NCBI RefSeq assembly: GCF_000143415.4
Contig: NW_003314279.1
Span: 705,824 to 765,823 of the forward strand
Direction: 5' to 3'
DNA length: 60,000 bases
Source of the DNA: Selaginella moellendorffii
Lineage: Eukaryota; Streptophyta; Lycopodiopsida; Selaginellales; Selaginellaceae
The notes under the pieces are model-generated. The model worked only from the letters and a program-made list of their open reading frames with translations. It searched no databases and was not told the origin of the DNA. Of the stretch, positions 11,661 to 22,236 are shown one piece after another. The translations under genes were made by a program, and so were the position numbers. The stretch's first letter is position 1. Each line of letters starts with the position of its first letter.

Positions 11661-12597
11661 GGCGCGACGCGACGCGATGGGAAAGAAAAAATCGAGGAAG
11701 TGTGGGCGCGCTACTAAATTACTAACAAGCAAAGGTCTTAAATATTTGGTCCACGGCGGGGATTCTCAACTATAGTCCGACGTGGCCACTACGGTACCGA
11801 GGTGGCGGTCCCGAGCCGCCTTTATCCTTCATATCATCGGGACGATTCCGTAGATTAGCGGATGGAAAGCCGGGAATATGTCATGTCCATGTGGCACGTG
11901 CCCGGCACACGCCAGCATGCGCTGCCGTGTGCCAACGTGGCGCCAAAATGGAAAGTTTGTATTGGTGAAGGCACGGTTGGAATCGCCTTAGTTTAGATTT
12001 GTGAAGAAGTTTTTCCTTGTGTGGGAGAGGTGGCAATCGATCAAGGGATGCAGAGGTGGTAACAGTGCACAATGACCACAACTTGAGGTGGGTGACCATG
12101 AAGGTTTGATTGCACTTAGTATTTCAAACATATTTTGTGATCCCCATGTTTATAATTCATGAACTTTTCTAAACACTTCCTAGTATATTCAAGTTTATTC
12201 TACCATTTAATGGTTTATATACATAAGATTGATTTTATGTTTATAAATTACATTTTTTTAAATAATTTTTATAACTTATACTCCAACACTGTAAAGTAGA
12301 GTTAGACTGAAATCTTACTTAATATAAGCATGTTATTTAATTATATAGAAATATAATATTACATGGTTACATAAATAATTTATTATGGAAGTCATTAATC
12401 AAATGTAAATTAAACCTCTTACCAAACTCCATTTTGGCATATGATCATTTTTTCTCTTACACTTAAAATATAGATATTCTTTATGAAAAGTGTTCAAATA
12501 TGTATAAAATTTTAATACATTTACTTCTCATCATCATAGGAATTTAAGAATAATTTTTTATTAAAGAATGATTACCAAATTGTATTTTATATATATA
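11661..12597. other. 5' flank of SLC19 copy A grading into AT-rich DNA
   Basis: No gene seen. The first 300 bp are GC-richer and contain a G-box core CACGTG at 11895-11900 within GTGGCACGTGCCCGG, a possible bZIP/bHLH site for the minus-strand carrier gene. Beyond 12100 the sequence becomes strongly AT-rich up to the retrotransposon. Confidence 0.45.
12147..12299 (+). repeat. Left arm of a diverged inverted repeat flanking the retrotransposon
   Basis: Reads like the reverse complement of 18516-18660. Shared blocks include TGTTTATAA, AACTTTTCTAAACACT against AACTTTCCTAAACACT, and TTTTATAACTTAT with CTCCAACACTGTAAAGTA against CTCTAACACTTTAAAGTA. The match is imperfect, with indels. It may be two copies of a small non-autonomous element in opposite orientation, or the arms of one larger element. 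Confidence 0.55.
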
Positions 12598-12772
12598 TGT
12601 GAGGGCCAAGTGTACGGCTACGATGCCGTATACTAATATTAGCGTAGTGGGATTTTCGTAACCGTTGGATTAGTTTCAATCTGGACCACTCGCTCTTGTA
12701 TATAAGCTAGGGTTTTTAGGCTAATTGATATGCACATTTCTGTATTCCCTTTTCATATTCCATGCACTCACA
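12598..12772 (+). repeat. 5' LTR of the gypsy element
   Basis: 175 bp, begins TGTGAGGGCCAAGTGTAC and ends CACTCACA. A TATA box TATATAAG lies at 12699-12706. By eye it differs from the 3' LTR at about 14 bases plus one indel, roughly 8 percent. A TGG at 12774, right after the LTR, is where a tRNA primer site would begin, but I could not match the tRNA. Confidence 0.95.
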
Positions 12773-12827
12773 TTGGTGGAGGTGAGGGGCACCTTTGATT
12801 GTCCCTAGGGAGTGCTTAGATTTGGGA

Positions 12828-12965
12828 TTTCAATTTAGATCTAGCTTTTGCATTGTTTAGATCTAGCTTTTTCCATTTCCTTTCTTTTGTTCTTTCCTTT
12901 TAGGATTTTGGTTTAGATCTAGCTTTTTGCATTGTCTAGATCTACCATTTCCTTCTAGCTTTTTG
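12828..12965 (+). repeat. Short direct repeats in the retrotransposon leader
   Basis: The 16-mer TTTAGATCTAGCTTTT occurs three times, with one further partial copy (CTAGATCTACC), within about 130 bp of a pyrimidine-rich leader between the 5' LTR and gag. Function unknown; packaging or structural roles are only a guess. Confidence 0.7.
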
Positions 12966-13005
12966 TCGTTTCTCTTCTTTTGCTCTTTCTTTTTCATTCG
13001 TCTCT

Positions 13006-13860
13006 ATGGCAGATCAGCAATCTCCTCCTTTAACTTTGGAGTAGCAATTGGTACAATTGCTTGATGCTATGTGTTTGCAATTGAACAACCAAACTCAGTT
13101 GATGGTGGTGTTCATAGCACATGGTACAACTCGTCCTACTCTTGGTGCCAATCCTTGCATTCGGCCGGAGTTCTTTCGTGGGAATCCTAGGGATGATGTG
13201 TACCATTGGTTTGATCACTTTACGGTGATTGCCACATATCATTCTTGGGATGATGTTCGACATTTGCGTGAGTTTCCCATGTGTCTCCAAGGGATGGCAT
13301 TGCAGTGGTACAATGGTTTGGGAGCAACCACTCGTGAGGATTGGAGTGTTCTTTCGGATGTTTTCAAACGCGCCTTCGGACATGCCGATGACTATGATGA
13401 TGCTTTCAAACAATTGCATCGTCTTCACCAAGGGCCATCTGAGTCGATGATGCAATTTGGTGTTCGTTTTCGAAGTCTTTTGCTTCTTGTGGAGCCAAAT
13501 GTGTCGGAGCGGATCAAGCTAGGAATGTTGTGGCCAACACTTCGTCAAGATCTTGTCGGACTTGTACATGCACTTGCTCCTGCCACCCTTGACGATGCTC
13601 TTCACTTGGCACAACGTTATAAGATGTCGCCTCTTCCACTTCTCGCTGCACGTCCTTCAGCTCCACTTCCTGTGGGTGATGGTCCTGTTCCAATGGAGGT
13701 TGATGCTGTTGCTGCTCGAGTCCAAGTTCAACGGCGAGGACGTGGTCGTGGCCGTGATGTTTGTTGCTGGGCTTGTGATGAAGTTAGTCATACTTATTGG
13801 TGTTGTCTGCATTTTCCGGATTGGCGACCTCCATTTCCTGGGTGGAGACCTTGGCGTTAG
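13006..13860 (+). pseudogene. gag: gag of the gypsy element, interrupted
   Basis: Capsid/nucleocapsid region. The natural start appears to be the ATG at 13006, but a TAG at 13042-13044 stops it after 12 codons; the same frame then stays open to a TAG at 13858-13860. The retrotrans_gag core is visible in FRGNPRDDVYHWFDHF and LQGMALQWYNGL. A zinc-knuckle-like CWACDEVSHTYWC follows a basic RRGRGRGRD run. The gag frame seems to continue past 13860 for about 25 codons before losing frame near 13937. Both stops could each arise from one C-to-T change. Confidence 0.85.
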
Positions 13861-16800
13861 CAACGTCCCGTTGGTGCTGCTGCAATGGAAGGTTTGGACA
13901 CCGAGATGCATCCGGGAAACGAGGAGTCATGCGAGTAACGGAGGGACCTTGCGCGAATAAGTCAGTGACCCCTTCATCTTTCTTTCGGGAGTATCATCAA
14001 GGGGTTCACTCGGCACCAGTTCATCCAGTGTTTACTTTCCAAGCTCGTCTTTATAACAAGAGGTCTCCTATTATTCTCTCCGTATTGGTTGATACAGGTT
14101 CGAGTTTATCTTCTATTGCTTGACCTATTGCCACACGTTGTCGTCTACACTTGCGTCGTGCGGCAAAACCAATTTTCATTCTTTATGGCAACGGTCATAC
14201 ACATGCATCTGCACGGGATGAGGCAAACTTGGTTATGCATGTGGGCGATCCCGAGCTTGAGTTGCAGTCGTTGCGGGTGGTGCCGAGTCAAGCTTTTGAC
14301 CTCATTCTTGGTATGGATTGGTTGCAGCACAATCATGCCAAGTGTGACTTTGAGGCTTCTCCCCCTTGTCTCATACTTCCTTATGTTTCATCCATTCCTC
14401 TCACTTCCGTACCTCTTCATCCCTCTACTTCTACCTCTACTTCCATTACTTTTGTTTCCCCACTATTTCTTCCTGTGTTTCCATCTTGTTCTGCTCTTCC
14501 CTTTTCCGATCCCTCCGACGATCTTTGTGTTGCAGCAGTTGACCGGCTCATGAAGGAGTATTCTGATCTCTTTGAATTTGACCTATCGTCTGGGGCCAAG
14601 ATTGCCACACGTCATCCGATTCCAACCGGGGATGCTCGTCCAATCAAGGTTCCTGTTCGTCGTCGGTCACCTAAGGAGATCAAGATTTTACGAGCCAACG
14701 TCAAGGAAATGCTGGAGAAGGGTGTTATTCGGAAGTCGCGGAGTCCTTGGGCATGTGAACCTCATCTTGTGACGAAGCCTGATGGGAGTATTCGTTTCTG
14801 CATCGACTATCGCCCGTTAAACGAAGTGACGATCCCAGATGTGTATCCTCTTCCTCACACTGCTGATCTCTTAGATCGTCTGGGGCGAAGTCGTTGGTTC
14901 ACCAAGCTAGATCTTGCTTCTGGGTATTGGCAAGTACCGATGGCCGAAGAAGATATTCCTAAGACTGCTTTTCGTACACCATTTGGTTTGTACGAGTTCT
15001 TGGTGATGCCGTTTGGTTTGAACAATGCTCCCACAACTTTCCAGCGGATGATGGACGAGGTTCTTTGCGATATGCCGGAAGTGACTGCTGACTTCATTGA
15101 TGATGTCTTGATCCACTCGGAGGGGACGTGGGAGGAGCACGTTCGTGATGTTTGTAAAGTGTTGGATCGGCTACGTGATGTTGGTTTAAAGCTGAAGTGG
15201 TCAAAGTGCGTGTTTGGGTCCAAGAACACAACTTATCTTGGGTACCGTATTTCTCGTGAGGGTTTGCAAGTTGATCCTGACAAACTTGTGGCTGTTCTAA
15301 AGTTCCCTACTCCGAAATGTGTGAATGATGTGCAGCGCTTTTTGGGTAAGGTGCAGTATCTCGGTCGTTTTGTGGATCATCTTTCCGATCGCACTACACC
15401 ATTGCGAGCGTTGCTGAAGTCATCAACGTCATCTTTCATCTGGTCTCCGGATTGTGAGCGGGCGTTCGTGGATCTCAAAGAGCTATTGACGACTCCTCCG
15501 GTTTTGGCATATCCTGACTACACTCGACCTTTTATTTTGCGCGTGGATGCTTCTGACATTGGTCTTGGAGGTGTGTTGATGCAAGAGAGATCGAGTGTGC
15601 CTGGTCAGCGCCATCCCATTGCATACATAAGCCGTACATTACAACCAGCGGAGATGAACTACTCCACGACGGAGAAGGAGTGTTTAGCAGCAGTCTGGGG
15701 TTTCGAGAAACTTCATGCATATCTACATGGTTCTCGGACGTTACTTGAAGGTGACCATGCTGCTGTTACTTCATTATTGAAGCGGAAGAACCTGGTTGGT
15801 CGTACGGCTCAATGGGCTTTGAAGCTTCAGATATATGATTTCGATGTTGTTCATCGCCCAGGGAGTTCTATGGCTGATGCTGATGCCCTTTCTCGAGCGC
15901 CTCTTCCTTCTCCACTCACTTCTCATGTTTCTGACGAACCTGTTGTTCCAGCGTCTGTGGATTTTCTAGATGAGGATTCTGTGCCGTCGGCGGTTGCTGT
16001 CCTTGACGTTCAGTGTCCACAGGGCGCAGAGCAAGATCTACCTTCTCTTGATGAGGTTCGCGAGGCTCAAAAGATTGAGCCGTGGATTCGAAGGCTTCGA
16101 GATGGGTTTGAGAATCCTGCATCACTTGCTGATGACTTGCCTTTCCGGCATTTACATTCTCAATATCGCCTTGAAGATGGCCTTCTTTATTTTGTGGGGA
16201 CGGATCCTGATGATCATTTACGGTTGGTGGTGCCCTCGGTGTTTATTCCGCGGTTTCTCCATGCCTACCATGATTCTCCTGTTCTAGGTGGGCATATGGG
16301 ACACCGTCGTGTCACCGAGAAGCTGCGCAGGTCTTTCTATTGGCCGGAGATGCGACGTGATATTATCCGGTATGTGCGTAGCTGCGTTTGGTGCCAAGCT
16401 CGTAATACTCCCCCTTGTGCTGCGGAAGGACGGTTGGAGTCAATTGCAGTTTCCCGTCCGTTTGAGTTGGTGGCATTTGATCTTATGGGACCTTTTCCAC
16501 GATCGACTGCTGGCAATGAGTATGTTATTATTGCTTCTGACTACTTGACTCGTTGGGTGGAAGTTGGTGCTCTTGCTAGCGCCTCTGCAACTGCTGTTGG
16601 ATACTTCCTCCTCAATCGAGTGGTGTTCCAGCATTCTTGTCCAGAGCGGATTCTTTCGGATAATGGTCCTGCATTTATGGCTGAGGTATTTCATGTTTTG
16701 ACATCTCGGTTGGGGATACGCCACACTTTTACGAGTGCTTATCATCCACAATCAGACGGTTTGGTGGAATGGCTCGTTCGGACATTCAAAGGGATGATTG

Positions 16801-17402
16801 CGAAGTATGTGAACTTTCAGCATTTGGATTGGGATGGTTATTTGCCGTCTCTTCGGTATGCCTATGTCACAGGGGTGCAGAGTTCTGTTGGTGCTTCACC
16901 ATATAAACTTCTATATGGTCATGATCCAATATTACCAACAGAGCTGGGTTTACCTTCGCGATTGCCACGAGCTCCTGATGCTAGGTCATGGGATCAGTAT
17001 TTGACAAGCATTCTTCCACTTGTCCGAGCAGAGTCTGCCGAACACTTAGGCCGCGTACAAGTGGGACAACAACGGCGCTACAACTCCCATCATCGTCCAC
17101 CTGCGGAGTACAAAGTGGATGATTTGGTGTTAGTCCGTTTTCCCCATCTTATGGTACGTGGTTTATCTAAGGGGCTCCTTGCGCAGTGGAAAGGACCGTA
17201 TCGGGTGTTGCGGCAAGTTGGACCGCAAGTTTATGAGGTTCGGCATGACGTTCAGCAGGCCGATCCTCCGGAGATTGTGCATGTGCAGCGGTTAAAACGC
17301 TTCATACAAAGGGATCAGGAGCAGTTAATACCGTCTATAGATCCGCTGATGCCTCCTCCTGACGTTCCTCCAGATCCCGGCCCATCTACAAGAGAACCCT
17401 GA
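13797..17402 (+). pseudogene. pol: pol polyprotein of the gypsy element (open from 14124), one stop in protease
   Basis: Frame holding protease, reverse transcriptase, RNase H and integrase. The protease active site LVDTGSS lies at about 14085-14105; a TGA at 14121-14123 then interrupts, and the frame is open from 14124 to the stop at 17402 (first ATG-like start about 14151). DLILGMDWL completes the protease. RT shows FCIDYRPLN, TKLDLASGYWQVPM, FLVMPFGLNNAPTTFQ and a catalytic box FIDD at 15093-15104, where YxDD is usual. RNase H has RVDASDIGLGGVL and STTEKECLAAVWG. Integrase has the HHCC finger and a D-D-E triad (16479, SDNG near 16660, E at 16767). A GPY/F-type tail QWKGPYRVL follows. Confidence 0.92.
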
Positions 17403-17416
17403 CGGCCTTCCATTAT

Positions 17417-17434
17417 TCCGAGAGGAGGGGATGA
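17417..17434 (+). other. Polypurine tract of the gypsy element
   Basis: Purine-rich run (AGAGGAGGGGATGA core) directly before the 3' LTR, the usual plus-strand primer site. Confidence 0.75.
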
Positions 17435-17604
17435 TGTGAGGGCCAAGTGTACAGCTACGATGCCGTATACTAATATTAGCGTAGTGGATTTTGGTAGCCG
17501 TCGGATTGGTTTCAATCCGGACCACTCGCTCCTGTATATAAGATAGGGTTTTTGGGTTAATTGATATGCACATTTCTGTATCCCCTTTCCATATTCTAGG
17601 CACT

Positions 17605-17608
<4 letters not shown>
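17435..17608 (+). repeat. 3' LTR of the gypsy element
   Basis: 174 bp with the same TG...CA boundaries as the 5' copy, TATA-like TATATAAG near 17535. Followed at once by a long AT dinucleotide tract. Confidence 0.95.
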
Positions 17609-18172
<564 letters not shown>

Positions 18173-19106
18173 TTATATTACTTATATTATTATATTATTA
18201 TTTTGTAATTAAATTCTTAAATCTCATTTATTTTAAAAAAATATTTTATATGAAGTTGAATAAATATTTTAAGCATAAAGATAAACCATACTAATATATA
18301 TATATATTGAATATATATTTTATATTTAATACACACATAGACACATTGAATATATGCCAAAATAAAATTTTAGTAAGAGTTCTAAAAACTTTATGGTTTT
18401 GTATTATATTTTCTAGTGAACTCTGTAAAAAATCTTGCAACTACTGTTTTTGTGTAATTAAATATTTTTTATAGTAACCATATCGTAAATGATTATAATT
18501 CAATTGTACTTTTTTATACTTTAAAGTGTTAGAGCATAAGTTATAAAATTCATTTTATAAAAAGTGTGCATGATTGTGTTTACATAAAAAATATATAATT
18601 TTACCATTAGTTTAAAGAATAAACTAAAAAGTGTTTAGGAAAGTTTATGAGTTATAAACATATTTAAAAATTATAATACATAATTAATTTAAATAAATAG
18701 CAAATTATGAGTATGTAGTAAAAATAACATGCTGAAGGCAGATCTCATAATAAGTATTTAGAGCTTCAATATAAAGATGGTGTGAGTGTAGGGGAATTTA
18801 CCTTGCAGTTTTGGAATTTAGATATGTAAGCCATCATTTATATGTAAGGCCCCAATCCCTGGATACACACTCGTTTGTAGAAGACCTCCCAGAGTAAATT
18901 CAGCTGTGTGTGCAATTGGAACTGAATCAAACCAATAATGTAATGAAACTTATCTAGAGCAGCTAGAGATACATACTTGGCTATTATATATATACGTGGC
19001 GGAAGTAATCAAATTGTGACCCACAAGTGTCAGTCAGGAGCTGCTTCTAAAGTCCCCGGTAGGTCTTTTTTTTGTTATTCCTCGTTTTTGTGCTCCATTC
19101 GTCTCA
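18173..19106. other. AT-rich spacer and acetyl-CoA synthetase promoter
   Basis: No gene seen. Strongly AT-rich to about 18780. A TATA run at 18985-18994 lies about 115 nt upstream of the synthetase ATG and is a plausible core promoter. Confidence 0.45.
18516..18660 (-). repeat. Right arm of the diverged inverted repeat
   Basis: Read on the minus strand it aligns by eye with 12147-12299 over about 150 bp with many substitutions and small indels (see the left arm). The copies lie about 6.4 kb apart, outside the retrotransposon and the microsatellite. Confidence 0.55.
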
Positions 19107-22100
19107 ATGGAAGATAGACAGGCCGCGGCTTTGCGCAGGTTACAGGTGCTCTCGCCGGGATTCCTCCCCGACGTTGGTCTGTCGGGTGGAAGTCTGAGAC
19201 AAGCTCCCTGCTCTTCCTCTCCATCCAAGCAGGAAGATAGCAGCGATCTTGTCTCCGTGCCGCCGCATTTGTTTCGGGACGCTCCAGTCTCATCAAGAAG
19301 TCAGGTAAGCTGCCGAGAGCCACAAAGAACAACTTGAAAAGCCTGTGGATCGATCTGTGTAGTATGAATCACTTTACTCCCAATCCCTGGGAGATCCCGA
19401 CGGGTTTTGGGGGGGAGAAGCAAAGTGTTTGTTTTGGAAGAATCCATGGGACGCTGACCGTCCCGTCTGTGCTTACAACTTCGACAAACGCAAAGGGCCC
19501 ATCTTTGTGGAGGTATTGCGTGACTCTTTTCTCTTTTCGTTTCTGTGTGGCCTTAGTGCTGATGAAATGCAGTGGTTCCGAGGAGGCTATACGAATGTTT
19601 GCTTCAACGCCATCGATCGACACGTTGACTCTGGAAGAGGAAACCAGGTCGCTGTTTTGTGGGAGGGAAACGATCCCAGATTCAATGCCCGCATCACTTA
19701 CAGTGAATTGCTTAGATACGTTTGTCAGGTTCGCGAAAAGCACTTGTGTTTTTGTTCACTCTTGCTCGAGTGATTTATTTTTTTCTACCAGGTTGCAAAC
19801 TTGCTGCGCTCGCGAGGAGTAAAGAAAGGTGACCGGGTCTGCATTTATATGCCCATGATCTTGGAACTTCCCGTGGCGATGCTCGCCTGTGCTCGCATTG
19901 GTGCTATTCATTCCGTAAGTCACAGGTTTTGGTTTTCTTGTTTGTTCTGTCCTTGTCTTTTCAAATAGATCGTAAAAAAAATGCTTGCTTTCTCCTTCTT
20001 CAGGTTGTCTTTGCTGGATTCTCCGCCGAGGCGCTTTCAGGCCGAATCCTTGACTGCCAGTCGCAAGTAGTGCTAACTTGCTCGGCGGTTCGAAGAGGAG
20101 ACAAGATGCTCCTACTCAAGGAAATAGTGGACGAAGCTTTGCAGCTGTGCTCGCAAAGATCAGGATTCTCCGTTGGTACGTTGATCCTTTCTCTTTCGAT
20201 TACAAAAGCGAAACGTCCTGTTCTACAGAGACGTGCGTAGTCTATGATAACGAGACTGCAGTACCGCGCAAGAATGTAGCTTGGCAAGCTCGAGACATTT
20301 GGTGGCAGGTACTAAAAAACCACCATCGTTTTTTAAGAAAACTTCTCCCTCAAATCCAAACAGGACGCGGTGAGGGAGTGTAGCACAAGTGCAGAAGTAG
20401 AATGGATGGAATCAGAGGAGCCATTGTTTATGCTCTACACAAGTGGTTCTACAGGAAAGCCAAAGGTAAGAAAGTGTGTGATTTTTCTTTTCTCACACCA
20501 TTCTAAATGCCTCGAAACAAAACCAGGGTGTTCTTCACACTGTTGGAGGCTACATGGTGTACGCTTCCACGACTTTCAAGTACTGCTTTGCTCCGCGCAA
20601 GGAAGATGTTTTCTGGTGATTTTTCTCGTCATGGTTCCACCAGCGCGACAACTCCTCTAAGAACTTCTTCGCAGGTGTACTGCCGACTGTGGATGGATAA
20701 CGGGCCACACATACGTCGTGTATGGGCCCTTGCTGAATGGTACAACCTCTCTAGTCTACGAAGGGGTATTTAGTCCTTGCTTTCTCTTTTAGACTTTTTC
20801 TCAAACTTTTTCTTTTTTTCCTGCGATTCAAGGTCCCGGCCTGGCCTCATCCGGGTCGCTGCTGGGAAATAGTAGACAAGTACAAAGTCACCGCATTCTA
20901 TACCGCACCGACGCTCATTCGATCCTTGCAGGCGTACGATAAAGAGGTAAAGCACTTGCATCTCACCTATTATTGATTCCTGACTTTGCGTCTCGTGTCA
21001 GCATGTCAAGAAATTCTCGCGGTCCACCCTTCGGCTGCTAGCCACGGCCGGAGAGCCAATCAATCCAAAAGCTTGGAACTGGTACTTCGACGTGGTTGGC
21101 GATAGAAGATGTCCGATCTTAGATACATGGTGGCAAACGGAGACAGGCGGAGTTATGCTCACGCCTCTACCCGGTGCGTGGCCTTTGAAACCAGGATCGG
21201 CAACTCTTCCTTTCTTTGGAGTGGAGGTAAAGTTCTTCGAGTAGTGTGATCTTCGAGCTAAAATACTAAGTTTCTTGTTTCTGTTCTTCCTTGATGCAGC
21301 CAGTAGTTTTGGATCAACAAGGCAAGGAGCTGAAGGGCCCTTGCGAGGGCTACCTGTGTATACGGCGTCCGTGGCCAGGAATCGCCCGGACGATTTACGG
21401 TGACCACAAGAGATACGAGGAGACGTACTTTAGCACCTGGCTGAGTTACTACAACACCGGAGACGGGTGCCGGCGTGATGAAAATGGCTACATTACTATC
21501 ACGGGACGCGTTGATGATGTTATCAATGTCAGGTAATCGGATTCTACGCCAGAGCTTTCCAGGGAACAAGCGAAGATATGTATGTGATGTTTTTTGTTTT
21601 GGATTTCTATCAGTGGTCACAGAATAAGTACCTCAGAGGTGGAAGCTGCTCTGGCTTCTCATCCCGGATGTGCTGAAGTTGCTGTGGTGGGATTTCCACA
21701 CGAGGTGAGATGCCACGGCGATCGAGCGAGAATTGATTATTAGATTGCTTTTGTTGCAGGTGAAGGGAGAGGGAATCTACGCCTATATCATCCAGATGGA
21801 CGGGCATACAGACAGAGGCGAGCTGATCAAGGCCTTGAAAGTTCTAGCCAGAAAAGAGGTATACTTCTTAGTCTACTGTGATGAAAGTTTCGATTTTGTC
21901 CTTCCGTTGCTCCGTAGATTGGAGGATTTGCTGTTCCGGACGTGCTACATTTCGTTCCGGGACTCCCCAAGACGCGAAGTGGGAAAGTCATGCGAAACAT
22001 TCTTCGTAAAATCGCCTCGAACAGAACTGACCTGGTATGTAAACAATGCATTGAGGTAGATCATATGAGCTTTCGTTCGTTTTTGCTGCAGGGCGACACA

Positions 22101-22154
22101 AGTACGCTGGCTGACCCGGCTGTAGTTTCAAAAATTATTAGCTCCAAGATGTAA
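19107..22154 (+). CDS. ACS: Acetyl-CoA synthetase (AMP-forming), 700 aa, with C-terminal SKM
   Basis: Makes acetyl-CoA from acetate, ATP and CoA through acetyl-AMP. Exons: 19107-19304, 19363-19512, 19573-19728, 19792-19914, 20004-20175, 20229-20308, 20364-20465, 20527-20615, 20675-20765, 20833-20946, 21002-21226, 21300-21532, 21614-21704, 21760-21858, 21918-22034, 22092-22154; 2103 nt in frame. The adenylation core is [11 protein letters not shown] (about aa 318-328), with [52 protein letters not shown], and the catalytic lysine context [10 protein letters not shown] (K about 664). Length fits the family. The protein ends SKM, a candidate peroxisomal targeting tripeptide, which would suit acetate recycling in peroxisomes (inference). 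The N-terminal 60 residues are poorly conserved, so the exact start is less certain. Confidence 0.94.
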
Positions 22155-22236
22155 AACAAAGAACACCAATGTGAAGTGATACCATTTTCCATCCATTTGT
22201 TTGTGATAAGGAACTTATCTTCGCCAAAACAGGATT

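Larger units (their letters stand above)
12598..17608 (+). mobile_element. Ty3/gypsy LTR retrotransposon, 5.0 kb
   Basis: Complete element: 5' LTR, leader, gag, protease, reverse transcriptase, RNase H, integrase, polypurine tract, 3' LTR. Order RT-RNase H-integrase is Ty3/gypsy. LTRs are 175 and 174 bp with TG...CA ends. The flanks are AT dinucleotide sequence on both sides, so the target duplication cannot be read. Three in-frame stop codons (13042, 13858, 14121) and a frame change near 13937 break gag and the gag-protease junction, while the 3.2 kb pol frame is open. It is therefore probably non-autonomous now. Confidence 0.95.
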
